This document shows positions 32,205 through 44,212 of a stretch of DNA of 64,000 nucleotides, in pieces. Each line of letters begins with the position of its first letter. Position 1 is the stretch's first letter. Below the pieces are notes generated by a model. The model saw only the letters and a program-made list of their open reading frames with translations, was not told the origin of the DNA and did no database searches. This DNA is from Rutidosis leptorrhynchoides (lineage: Eukaryota; Streptophyta; Magnoliopsida; Asterales; Asteraceae), in assembly GCF_046630445.1 (NCBI RefSeq), contig NC_092338.1:146515501-146579500 (forward strand), read 5' to 3'. A program made the translations under genes and the position numbers.

Positions 32205-34382
32205 TGTAGTGACCCGAACTTTTCCATGTTTATATATATTAATTGAGATTGATATTTACATGATTAAATGTTTCCAACATGTTAAGCAATCAAACTTGTT
32301 AAGACTTGATTAATTGAAATATGTTTCATATAGACAATTGACCACCCAAGTTGACCGGTGATTCACGAACGTTAAAACTTGTAAAAACTATATGATGACA
32401 TATATATGGATATATATATAGTTAATATGATACTATGATAAGTAAACATATCATTAAGTATATTAACAATGAACTACATATGTAAAAACAAGACTACTAA
32501 CTTAATGATTTTTAAACGAGACATATATGTAACGATTATCGTTGTAAAGACATTTAATGTATATATATCATATTAAGAGATATTCATACATGATAATATC
32601 ATGATAATATAATAATTTAAATTCTCATTTGATATTATAAACATTGGGTTAACAACATTTAACAAGATCGTTAACCTAAAGGTTTCAAAACAACACTTAC
32701 ATGTAACGACTAACGATGACTTAACGACTCAGTTAAAATGTATATACATGTAGTGTTTTAATATGTATTTATACACTTTTGAAAGACTTCAATACACTTA
32801 TCAAAATACTTCTACTTAACAAAAATGCTTACAATTACATCCTCGTTCAGTTTCATCAACAATTCTACTCGTATGCACCCGTATTCGTACTCGTACAATA
32901 CACAGCTTTTAGATGTATGTACTATTGGTATATACACTCCAATGATCAGCTCTTAGCAGCCCATGTGAGTCACCTAACACATGTGGGAACCATCATTTGG
33001 CAACTAGCATGAAATATCTCATAAAATTACAAAAATATGAGTAATCATTCATGACTTATTTACATGAAAACAAAATTACATATCCTTTATATCTAATCCA
33101 TACACCAACGACCAAAAACACCTACAAACACTTTCATTCTTCAATTTTCTTCATCTAATTGATCTCTCTCAAGTTCTATCTTCAAGTTCTAAGTGTTCTT
33201 CATAAATTCCAAAAGTTCTAGTTTCATAAAATCAAGAATACTTTCAAGTTTGCTAGCTCACTTCCAATCTTGTAAGGTGATCATCCAACCTCAAGAAATC
33301 TTTGTTTCTTACAGTAGATTATCATTCTAATACAAGGTAATAATCATATTCAAACTTTGGTTCAATTTCTATAACTATAACAATCTTATTTCAAGTGATG
33401 ATCTTACTTGAACTTGTTTTCGTGTCATGATTCTGCTTCAAGTACTTCGAGCCATCCAAGGATCCGTTGAAGCTAGATCCATTTTTCTATTTTCCAGTAG
33501 GTTTTTCCAAGAAACTTAAGGTAGTAATGATGTTCATAACATCATTCGATTCATACATATAAAGCTATCTTATTCGAAGGTTTAAACTTGTAATCACTAG
33601 AACATAGTTTAGTTAATTCTAAACTTGTTCGCAAACAAAAGTTAATCCTTCTAACTTGACTTTTAAAATCAACTAAACACATGTTCTATATCTATATGAT
33701 ATGCTAACTTAATGATTTAAAACCTGGAAACACGAAAAACACCGTAAAACCGGATTTACGCCGTCGTAGTAACACCGCGGGCTGTTTTGGGTTAGTTAAT
33801 TAAAAACTATGATAAACTTTGATTTAAAAGTTGTTATTCTGAGAAAATGATTTTTATTATGAACATGAAACTATATCCAAAAATTATGGTTAAACTCAAA
33901 GTGGAAGTATGTTTTCTAAAATGGTCATCTAGACGTCGTTCTTTCGACTGAAATGACTACCTTTACAAAAACGACTTGTAACTTATTTTTCCGACTATAA
34001 ACCTATAATTTTTCTGTTTAGATTCTTAAAATAGAGTTCAATATGAAACCATAGCAATTTGATTCACTCAAAACGGATTTAAAATGAAGAAGTTATGGGC
34101 AAAACAAGATTGGATAATTTTTCTCATTTTAGCTACGTGAAAATTTGTAACAAATCTATTCCAACCATAACTTAATCAACTTGTATTGTATATTATGTAA
34201 TATTGAGATACCATAGACACGTATATAATGTTTCGACCTATCATGTCGACACATCTATATATATTTCGGAACAACCATAGACACTCTATATGTGAATGTT
34301 GGAGTTAGCTATACAGGGTTGAGGTTGATTCCAAAATATATATAGTTTGAGTTGTGATCAATACTGAGATACGTATACACTG
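32205..34382 (+). repeat. Element B 5' LTR, left piece
   Basis: Begins TGTAGTGACCCGAAC and runs to the target site CACTG (34378-34382), where element A inserted. It continues at 47469. A 77-codon ORF at 32779 exists in all four LTRs because they are copies; no function is implied. Confidence 0.95.
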
Positions 34383-37300
34383 TGAAATGTCCCGTTCTTA
34401 TTGATTAAAAACGTTCCATATTAATTGATTTCGTTGCGAGGTTTTGACCTCTATATAAGACGTTTTTCAAAGACTGCATTCCTTTTTAAAACAAACCATA
34501 ACCTTTATTTCATAAATAAAGGTTTAAAAAGCTTTACGTAGATTATCAAATAATGATAATCTAAAATATCCTGTTTACACACGACCATTACATAATGGTT
34601 TACAATACAAATATGTTACATCGAAATCAGTTTCTTGAATGCAGTTTTTACACAATATCATACAAACATGGACTCCAAATCTTGTCCTTATTTTAGTATG
34701 CAACAGCGGAAGCTCTTAATATTCACCTGAGAATAAACATGCTTTAAACGTCAACAAAAATGTTGGTGAGTTATAGGTTTAACCTATATATATCAAATCG
34801 TAACAATAGACCACAAGATTTCATATTTCAATACACATCCCATACATAGAGATAAAAATCATTCATATGGTGAACACCTGGTAACCGACAATAACAAGAT
34901 GCATATATAAGAATATCCCCATCATTCCGGGACACCCTTCGGATATGATATAAATTTCGAAGTACTAAAGCATCCGGTACTTTGGATGGGGTTTGTTAGG
35001 CCCAATAGATCTATCTTTAGGATTCGCGTCAATTAGGGTGTCTGTTCCCTAATTCTTAGATTACCAGACTTAATAAAAAGGGGCATATTCGATTTCGATA
35101 ATTCAACCATAGAATGTAGTTTCACGTACTTGTGTCTATTTTGTAAATCATTTATAAAACCTGCATGTATTCTCATCCCAAAAATATTAGATTTTAAAAG
35201 TGGGACTATAACTCACTTTCACAGATTTTTACTTCGTCGGGAAGTAAGACTTGGCCACTGGTTGATTCACGAACCTATAACAATATATACATATATATCA
35301 AAGTATGTTCAAAATATATTTACAACACTTTTAATATATTTTGATGTTTTAAGTTTATTAAGTCAGCTGTCCTCGTTAGTAACCTACAACTAGTTGTCCA
35401 CAGTTAGATGTACAGAAATAAATCGATAAATATTATCTTGAATCAATCCACGACCCAGTGTATACGTATCTCAGTATTGATCACAACTCAAACTATATAT
35501 ATTTTGGAATCAACCTCAACCCTGTATAGCTAACTCCAACATTCACATATAGAGTGTCTATGGTTGTTCCGAAATATATATAGATGTGTCGACATGATAG
35601 GTCGAAACATTGTATACGTGTCTATGGTATCTCAAGATTACATAATATACAATACAAGTTGATTAAGTTATGGTTGGAATAGATTTGTTACCAATTTTCA
35701 CGTAGCTAAAATGAGAAAAATTATCCAATCTTGTTTTACCCATAACTTCTTCATTTTAAATCCGTTTTGAGTGAATCAAATTGCTATGGTTTCATATTGA
35801 ACTCTATTTTATGAATCTAAACAGAAAAAGTATAGGTTTATAGTCAGAAAAATAAGTTACAAGTCGTTTTTGTAAAGGTAGTCATTTCAGTCGAAAGAAC
35901 GACGTCTAGATGACCATTTTAGAAAACATACTTCCACTTTGAGTTTAACCATAATTTTTGGATATAGTTTCATGTTCATAATAAAAATCATTTTCTCAGA
36001 ATAACAACTTTTAAATCAAAGTTTATCATAGTTTTTAATTAACTAACCCAAAACAGCCCGCGGTGTTACTACGACGGCGTAAATCCGGTTTTACGGTGTT
36101 TTTCGTGTTTCCAGGTTTTAAATCATTAAGTTAGCATATCATATAGATATAGAACATGTGTTTAGTTGATTTTAAAAGTCAAGTTAGAAGGATTAACTTT
36201 TGTTTGCGAACAAGTTTAGAATTAACTAAACTATGTTCTAGTGATTACAAGTTTAAACCTTCGAATAAGATAGCTTTATATGTATGAATCGAATGATGTT
36301 ATGAACATCATTACTACCTTAAGTTCCTTGGATGAACCTACTGGAAAAGAGAAAAATGGATCTAGCTTCAATGGATCCTTGGATGGCTCAAAGTTCTTGA
36401 AGCAAAATCATGACACGAAAACAAGTTCAAGTAAGATCATCACTTGAAATAAGATTGTTATAGTTATAGAAATTGAACCAAAGTTTGAATATGATTATTA
36501 CCTTGTATTAGAATGATAACCTACTGTAAGAAACAAAGATTTCTTGAGGTTGGATGATCACCTTACAAGATTGGAAGTGAGCTAGCAATCTTGAAAGTAT
36601 TCTTGATTTTATGTAACTAGAACTTTTGAAATTTATGAAGAACACTTAGAACTTGAAGATAGAACTTGAGAGAGATCAATTAGATGAAGAAAATTGAAGA
36701 ATGAAAGTGTTTGTAGGTGTTTTTGGTCGTTGGTGTATGGATTAGATATAAAGGATATGTAATTTTGTTTTCATGTAAATAAGTCATGAATGATTACTCA
36801 TATTTTTGTAATTTTATGAGATATTTCATGCTAGTTGCCAAATGATGGTTCCCACATGTGTTAGGTGACTCACATGGGCTGCTAAGAGCTGATCATTGGA
36901 GTGTATATACCAATAGTACATACATCTAAAAGCTGTGTATTGTACGAGTACGAATACGGGTGCATACGAGTAGAATTGTTGATGAAACTGAACGAGGATG
37001 TAATTGTAAGCATTTTTGTTAAGTAGAAGTATTTTGATAAGTGTCTTGAAGTCTTTCAAAAGTGTATGAATACATATTAAAACACTACATGTATATACAT
37101 TTTAACTGAGTCGTTAAGTCATCGTTAGTCGTTACATGTAAATGTTGTTTTGAAACCTTTAGGTTAACGATCTTGTTAAATGTTGTTAACCCAATGTTTA
37201 TAATATCAAAAGAGATTTTAAATTATTATATTATCATGATATTATGATGTACGAATATCTATTAATATGATATATATACATTAAATGTCGTTACAACGAT

Positions 37301-37633
37301 AATCGTTACATATATGTCTCGTTTCAAAATCATTAAGTTAGTAGTCTTGTTTTTACATATGTAGTTCATTGTTAATATACTTAATGATATGTTTACATAT
37401 CATAATATCATGTTAACTATATATATAACCATATATATGTCATCATATAGTTTTTACAAGTTTTAACGTTCGTGAATCACCGGTCAACTTGGGTGGTCAA
37501 TTGTCTATATGAAACCTATTTCAATTAATCAAGTCTTAACAAGTTTGATTGCTTAACATGTTGGAAACATTTAATCATGTAAATATCAATCTCAATTAAT
37601 ATATATAAACATGGAAAAGTTCGGGTCACTACA
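34383..37633 (-). repeat. Element A 3' LTR
   Basis: Plus strand reads TGAAATGTCCCGTTC ... TTCGGGTCACTACA. Joined on the right to the polypurine tract (37634-37648 on plus). Confidence 0.96.
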
Positions 37634-37648
37634 GTACCTACCCGTTAA
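37634..37648 (-). other. Element A terminal polypurine tract
   Basis: The minus strand reads TTAACGGGTAGGTAC directly before the 3' LTR (TGTAGTG). The same 16-mer including the next T recurs at 42381-42396 upstream of gag. Confidence 0.7.
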
Positions 37649-37668
37649 ATAAATTTCGTCCCGAAATT

Positions 37669-40600
37669 TTAAGCTGTTGAAGGTGTTGACGAATCTTCTG
37701 GAAATAGATGCGGGTATTTCTTCTTCATCTAATCTTCACGCTCCCAGGTGAACTCGGGTCCTCTACGAGCATTCCATCGAACCTTAACAATTGGTATCTT
37801 GTTTTGCTTAAGTCTTTTAACCTCACGATCCATTATTTCGACGGGTTCTTCGATGAATTGAAGTTTTTCGTTGATTTGGATTTCATCTAACGGAATAGTG
37901 AGATCTTCTTTAGCAAAACATTTCTTCAAATTCGAGACGTGGAAAGTGTTATGTACAGCCGCGAGTTGTTGAGGTAACTCAAGTCGGTAAGCTACTGGTC
38001 CGACACGATCAATAATCTTGAATGGTCCAATATACCTTGGATTTAATTTCCCTCGTTTACCAAATCGAACAACGCCTTTCCAAGGTGCAACTTTAAGCAT
38101 GACCATCTCTCCAATTTCAAATTCTATATCTTTTCTTTTAATGTCAGCGTAGCTCTTTTGTCGACTTTGGGCGGTTTTCAACCGTTGTTGAATTTGGATG
38201 ATCTTCTCGGTAGTTTCTTGTATAATCTCCGGACCCGTAATCTGTCTATCCCCCACTTCACTCCAACAAATCGGAGACCTGCACTTTCTACCATAAAGTG
38301 CTTCAAACGGCGCCATCTCAATGCTTGAATGGTAGCTGTTGTTGTAGGAAAATTCTGCTAACGGTAGATGTCGATCCCAACTGTTTCCGAAATCAATAAC
38401 ACATGCTCGTAGCATGTCTTCAAGCGTTTGTATCGTCCTTTCGCTCTGCCCATCAGTTTGTGGATGATAGGCAGTACTCATGTCCAGACGAGTTCCTAAT
38501 GCTTGCTGTAATGTCTGCCAGAATCTTGAAATAAATCTGCCATCCCTATCAGAGATAATAGAGATTGGTATTCCATGTCTGGAGATGACTTCCTTCAAAT
38601 ACAGTCGTGCTAACTTCTCCATCTTGTCATCTTCTCTTATTGGCAGGAAGTGTGCTGATTTGGTGAGACGATCAACTATTACCCAAATAGTATCAAAACC
38701 ACTTGCAGTCCTTGGCAATTTAGTGATGAAATCCATGGTAATGTTTTCCCATTTCCATTCTGGGATTTCGGGTTGTTGAAGTAGACCTGATGGTTTCTGA
38801 TGCTCAGCTTTGACTTTAGAACACGTCAAACATTCTCCTACGTATTTAGCAACATCGGCTTTCATACCCGGCCACCAAAAATGTTTCTTGAGATCCTTGT
38901 ACATCTTCCCCGTTCCAGGATGTATTGAGTATCTGGTTTTATGAGCTTCTCTAAGTACCATTTCTCTCATATCTCCAAATTTTGGTACCCAAATCCTTTC
39001 AGCCCTATACCGGGTTCCGTCTTCCCGAATATTAAGATGCTTCTCCGATCCTTTGGGTATTTCATCCTTTAAATTTCCCTCTTTTAAAACTCCTTGTTGC
39101 GCCTCCTTTATTTGAGTAGTAATGTTATTATGAATCATTATATTCATAGATTTTACTCGAATGGGTTCTCTGTCCTTCCTGCTCAAGGCATCGGCTACCA
39201 CATTTGCCTTCCCCGGGTGGTAACGAATCTCAAAGTCGTAATCATTCAATAATTCAATCCACCTACGCTGCCTCATATTCAGTTGTTTCTGATTAAATAT
39301 GTGTTGAAGACTTTTGTGGTCGGTATATATAATACTTTTGACCCCATATAAGTAATGCCTCCAAGTCTTTAATGCAAAAACAACCGCGCCTAATTCCAAA
39401 TCATGCGTCGTATAATTTTGTTCGTGAATCTTCAATTGTCTAGACGCATAAGCAATCACCTTCGTTCGTTGCATTAATACACAACCGAGACCTTGCTTTG
39501 ATGCATCACAATAAATCACAAAATCATCATTCCCTTCAGGCAATGACAATATAGGTGCCGTAGTTAGCTTTTTCTTCAATAACTGAAACGCTTTCTCTTG
39601 TTCATCATTCCATTCAAATTTCTTCCCTTTATGCGTTAATGCAGTCAAGGGTTTTGCTATTCTGGAAAAGTCTTGGATGAACCTTCTGTAGTAACCAGCT
39701 AGTCCTAAAAACTGGCGTATGTGTTTCGGAGTTTTCGGGGTTTCCCACTTTTCAACAGTTTCTATCTTTGCCGGATCCACCTTAATACCTTCTTTGTTCA
39801 CTATGTGACCGAGGAATTGAACTTCTTCCAACCAAAATGCACACTTTGAAAACTTAGCGTACAATTCTTCCTTCCTCAATACTTCTAACACCTTTCTCAA
39901 ATGTTCACCGTGTTCTTGGTCATTCTTTGAGTAAATAAGTATGTCATCAATGAAAACAATGACAAACTTGTCAAGGTATGGTCCACACACTCGGTTCATA
40001 AGGTCCATGAACACAGCTGGTGCATTAGTTAAACCAAACGGCATGACCATAAACTCGTAATGACCGTAACGTGTTCTGAAAGCAGTCTTTGGAATATCAT
40101 CTTCTTTCACCCGCATTTGATGATACCCGGAACGTAAGTCAATCTTTGAATAAACAGACGAGCCTTGTAGTTGATCAAATAAGTCGTCGATTCTCGGTAG
40201 TGGGTAGCGGTTCTTGATGGTAAGTTTGTTCAACTCTCGGTAGTCGATACACAACCTGAATGTACCATCTTTCTTCTTGACAAACAAAACAGGAGCTCCC
40301 CACGGTGATGTGCTTGGTCGAATGAAACCACGCTCTAAAAGTTCTTGTAATTGGCTTTGCAGTTCTTTCATCTCGCTGGGTGCGAGTCTGTAAGGAGCAC
40401 GAGCTATTGGTGCAGCTCCTGGTACAAGATCTATTTGAAATTCAACGGATCGATGTGGGGGTAATCCCGGTAATTCTTTCGGAAATACATCGGGAAATTC
40501 TTTTGCAATGGGAACATCATTGATGCTCTTTTCTTCAGTTTGTACTTTCTCGACGTGTGCTAGAACAGCATAGCAACCTTTTCTTATTAGTTTTTGTGCC

Positions 40601-42243
40601 TTCAAATTACTAATAAGATGTAGCTTCGTGTTGCCCTTTTCTCCGTACACCATTAAGGGTTTTCCTTTTTCTCGTATAATGCGAATTGCATTTTTGTAAC
40701 AAACGATCTCCGCTTTCACTTCTTTCAACCAGTCCATACCGATTATCACATCAAAACTCCCTAACTCTACTGGTATCAAATCAATCTTAAATGTTTCGCT
40801 AACCAGTTTAATTTCTCGATTTCGACATATATTATCTGCTGAAATTAATTTACCATTTGCTAATTCGAGTAAAAATTTACTATCCAAAGGCGTCAATGGA
40901 CAACTTAATTTAGCACAAAAATCTCTACTCATATAGCTTCTATCCGCACCCGAATCAAATAAAACGTAAGCAGATTTATTGTCAATAAGAAACGTACCCG
41001 TAACAAGCTCCGGGTCTTCCTGTGCCTCTACCGCATTAATATTGAAAACTCTTCCACGGCCTTGTCCATTCGTGTTCTCCTGGTTCGGGCAATTTCTAAT
41101 AATGTGGCCTGGTTTTCCACATTTATAACAAACTACATTGGCATAACTTGCTCTGACACTACTTGCTCCGCCATTACTCGTTCCGACACCATTTGTTCCT
41201 TTCGTTCTATTAACCCCTGGTCCGTAGACCTCACACTTCGCCGCGCTATGACCATTTCTTTTACACTTGTTGCAAAATTTGGTGCAGAACCCCGAGTGAT
41301 TCTTTTCACACCTTTGGCATAGCTGCTTCTGATTGTTGTTGTTGTTGCGGTTATTATTGTTGTTGGGATGATTGTTGTAGTTGCTGTTGTTGTTGTTGTT
41401 GTTGTTGTTAGGCCGTTTGTTGTAGTTGCGATTGATGTTGCGATTGTTGGGATAATTGTTGCGATTATTGTTGTAATTGCTGTTGTTGTTGTATTGGTGA
41501 TTCTTATCACCGTTTTCCTCCCACTTTCTTTTGACTTGCTTCACATTGGCCTCTTCAGCAGTCTGTTCTTTAATTCTTTCTTCAATCTGGTTCACTAGTT
41601 TGTGAGCCATTCTACATGCCTGTTGTATGGAGGCGGGCTCGTGTGAACTTATATCTTCTTGGATTCTTTCCGGTAATCCTTTCACAAACGCGTCGATCTT
41701 CTCTTCCTCATCTTCGAATGCTCCCGGACACAATAGGCACAATTCTGTGAATCGTCTTTCGTACGTGGTAATATCAAATCCTTGGGTTCGTAACCCTCTA
41801 AGTTCTGTCTTGAGCTTATTGACCTCGATTCTGGGACGGTACTTCTCGTTCATCAAGTGCTTGAATGCTGACCACGGTAGTGCGTACGCATCATCTTGTC
41901 CCACTTGCTCTAGATAGGTATTCCACCATGTTAACGCAGAACCTGTGAAGGTATGCGTAGCGTACTTCACTTTGTCCTCTTCAGTACACTTACTTATGGC
42001 AAACACCGATTCAACCTTCTCGGTCCACCGTTTCAATCCGATCGGTCCTTCGGTTCCATCAAATTCCAAAGGTTTGCAGGCAGTGAATTCTTTGTAGGTG
42101 CATCCTACACGATTTCCTGTACTGCTAGATCCAAGGTTATTGTTGGTATGTAGCGCAGCCTGTACTGCGGCTATGTTTGAAGCTAGAAAAGTACGGAATT
42201 CCTCTTCATTCATATTCACGGTGTGTCGAGTAGTCGGTGCCAT
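37669..42243 (-). CDS. Element A gag-pol polyprotein, stop codon just before the original end
   Basis: Open from ATG at 42243 ([10 protein letters not shown]; an in-frame ATG also lies 12 codons upstream) to a TAG at 37729-37731. Counted from the upstream ATG: gag ~60-235 ([21 protein letters not shown]); Asn-rich linker; CX2C-type cluster 321-349 and zinc knuckle [14 protein letters not shown] (384-397); protease [11 protein letters not shown] (440-450); RT with FIDDILIYS (776-784); RNase [12 protein letters not shown] (922-932) and YTDHKS; integrase with CLTC, D1183, D1244, E1280; and a chromodomain-like tail (~1476 on, [10 protein letters not shown]...[10 protein letters not shown]). Element B has CAG where A has TAG, so A lost the last ~21 residues; the older stop is at 37669-37671. 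Confidence 0.95.
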
Positions 42244-42380
42244 TTCCTTCAAAATAGTTAAATGGAACAAGTCAATCATACAGAATATTAAGAGTAGTTA
42301 ATAGTATTTCGTAGCATAATATGAACTCATTTATAAAAGCTTTTTCTTCATATTAGCGTTTTATAAGTTTAAATTCGGGT

Positions 42381-42396
42381 AGTACCTACCCGTTAA
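42381..42396 (-). other. Internal copy of the polypurine tract, element A
   Basis: The minus strand reads TTAACGGGTAGGTACT, identical to the tract at the 3' LTR. It lies between the F-box ORF and gag and is followed by ACCCG, making a small hairpin (CGGGTAG / CTACCCG). Confidence 0.85.
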
Positions 42397-42584
42397 GTTC
42401 ATACTTAGTAGCTAATATACAATTCAACTACTACAATTCTATATGAGAAACAGATTGTAATAATATTTCGCGTTCAAACTTTTATACAATATTTTACAAA
42501 CTTACAATACCGCTTATTTTACATAAAGCATGAAATATAGCACACAATAACTTTGATACAAGATAGTTGTGAAGACAATTCTAG

Positions 42585-43268
42585 CTAGTACACAAGTCGT
42601 TCGGCAAAGGCAATAAAGACACGTAATTCATACGTCCAGAAACAAGTCATGCATTCTGGTTTTACTAGGACTACTTCCCATCCTTGGTCTTGTGCAACAT
42701 AACCGTTATGGCCGTTGATAAGACAGCGTGTTGTAACGTCATCAAAGGGACGAGGGTTACGTAATGTCCAACAGTCCCGTAATAATCTAAAAACCTCATT
42801 TCTTACCCCAATTACCGACTCCGTCACTTGTGGAAACGTTTTGTTTAATAGTTGTAGCCCGATGTTCTTGTTCTCACTTTGGTGAGAAGCGAACATTACT
42901 AATCCGTAAGCATAACATGCTTCTTTATGTTGCATGTTAGCCGCTTTTTCTAAATCACGAAGTCCAATATTCGGATATATTGAGTCAAAATAATTTCTTA
43001 ACCCGTTGCGTAAAATAGCATTTGGGTTCCCCGCAATATATGCGTCAAAGTAAACACATCGTAACTTATGGGTTTCCCAATGTGATATCCCCCATCTTTC
43101 AAACGAAAGTCTCTTATAAACCAAGACATTCTTGGAACGTTCTTCGAATGTCTTACAAACTGATCTCGCCTTAAATAGTTGTGCCGAGGAATTCTGGCCG
43201 ACTCTAGACAAGATTTCATCAATCATGTCTCCGGGTAGGTCTCTTAAAATATTGGGTTGTCTATCCAT
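42585..43268 (-). CDS. F-box protein carried by element A, 227 aa
   Basis: Intact intronless ORF, same sense as gag-pol, 341 bp upstream of the gag ATG. Residues ~6-45 (ILRDLPGDMIDEILSRVG ... FKARSVCKTF) fit an F-box, the SKP1-binding motif of SCF ubiquitin ligases. The rest (WGISHWETHKL, GNPNAILRNGLRNYFDSIY, GLRDLEKAANMQHKEACYAYGLVMF, GLQLLNKTFP) has the single-exon, Sel1/TPR-like helical layout of plant At2g35280-type F-box proteins. A CX2C...W pattern lies near the end (PECMTCFW). Encoded between the primer site and gag, it is extra to the normal chromovirus gene set. Nine residues differ by eye from the copy in B. Substrate unknown. Confidence 0.85.
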   Translation of the reverse strand: MDRQPNILRDLPGDMIDEILSRVGQNSSAQLFKARSVCKTFEERSKNVLVYKRLSFERWGISHWETHKLRCVYFDAYIAGNPNAILRNGLRNYFDSIYPNIGLRDLEKAANMQHKEACYAYGLVMFASHQSENKNIGLQLLNKTFPQVTESVIGVRNEVFRLLRDCWTLRNPRPFDDVTTRCLINGHNGYVAQDQGWEVVLVKPECMTCFWTYELRVFIAFAERLVY

Positions 43269-43407
43269 TTTGTGTTTTTAAACTGTAAAATAGACAAGAG
43301 TTAGATTCATAAAAAAAAAATACCTATTAATACAAGCAATTTTTACATATATCATAAAGCATAAGCACACTATATTACATATATTACACCACACGAATAC
43401 AACTATC

Positions 43408-44004
43408 TTATTCCGACTCGCTCGTTTCTTCTTGTTGGGTTTTGGTTCGTTTTGCCAAGTTTCTAGGGATATATGATGTTCCCCTAATACGAGCCGTCGT
43501 TGTCCACATTGGTTTAGAAAAACCTGGTGGTTTAGAGGTTCCCGGGTCATTGTTACAACTTAAGGACTTCGGGGGTTGACGATACATATAAAGTTCATCG
43601 GGGTTGGAATTAGATTTCTCTATTTTTATGCCCTTTCCCTTATTATTTTCTTTTGCCTTTTTAAATTCAGTTGGGGTTATTTCTATAACATCATCGGAAT
43701 TCTCGTCGGAATCCGATTCATCGGAGAATTGGTAATCCTCCCAATATTTTGCTTCCTTGGCGGAAACACCATTGACCATAATTAACCTTGGTCGGTTGGT
43801 TGAGGATTCTCTTTTACTTAACCGTTTTATTATTTCCCCCACCGGTTCTATTTCTTCTTCCGGTTCCGATTCTTCTTCCGGTTCCGACTCTTCTTCCGGT
43901 TCCTCTTCGGGAACTTGTGAATCAGTCCACGAATCATTCCAATTTACATTTGACTCTTCATTATTATTAGGTGAGTCAATGGGACTTGTTCTAGAGGTAG
44001 ACAT
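43408..44004 (-). CDS. Acidic EEESEP-repeat protein carried by element A, 198 aa
   Basis: Intact ORF starting 209 bp inside the 5' LTR, first gene of the element. Residues ~30-60 are a Glu/Ser/Pro tandem repeat (EEESEP units). Next come a basic patch (KRLSKRESS), a second acidic Ser/Asp stretch (DESDSDENSDDVIE) and a basic C-terminal half (KKAKENNKGKGIK ... RNLAKRTKT). No known domain recognised; largely disordered in appearance. Mixed acidic/basic composition suggests a nucleic-acid or chromatin partner, which is speculation. The F-box ORF follows after 139 bp. Confidence 0.75.
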   Translation of the reverse strand: MSTSRTSPIDSPNNNEESNVNWNDSWTDSQVPEEEPEEESEPEEESEPEEEIEPVGEIIKRLSKRESSTNRPRLIMVNGVSAKEAKYWEDYQFSDESDSDENSDDVIEITPTEFKKAKENNKGKGIKIEKSNSNPDELYMYRQPPKSLSCNNDPGTSKPPGFSKPMWTTTARIRGTSYIPRNLAKRTKTQQEETSESE

Positions 44005-44198
44005 CTATCACATAATATCAAACACGTTAAGAGATTAATATATCACATAATATTCATATGTTAAAAATATATAGTTTCCAACAAAAATGTTAAGCAATCA
44101 TTTTTAAAGAAAACACGGTCGAAGTCCAGACTCACTAATGCATCCTAACAAACTCGATAAGACACACTAATGCAATTTTCTGGTTCTCTAAGACCAAC

Positions 44199-44210
44199 GC
44201 TCTGATACCA
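44199..44210 (-). other. Element A primer-binding site (initiator tRNA-Met)
   Basis: The minus strand reads TGGTATCAGAGC two bases after the 5' LTR, complementary to the 3' end of initiator tRNA-Met. Confidence 0.92.
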
Positions 44211-44212
44211 AC

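Noticed and set aside
32779..33012. 77-aa ORF present in four LTRs (also 36826, 46656, 55731) and 87-aa ORF (35130, 44960, 47531, 57397)
   Set aside because: Conserved only because the LTRs are recent copies; AT-rich, no domain, no codon signal.
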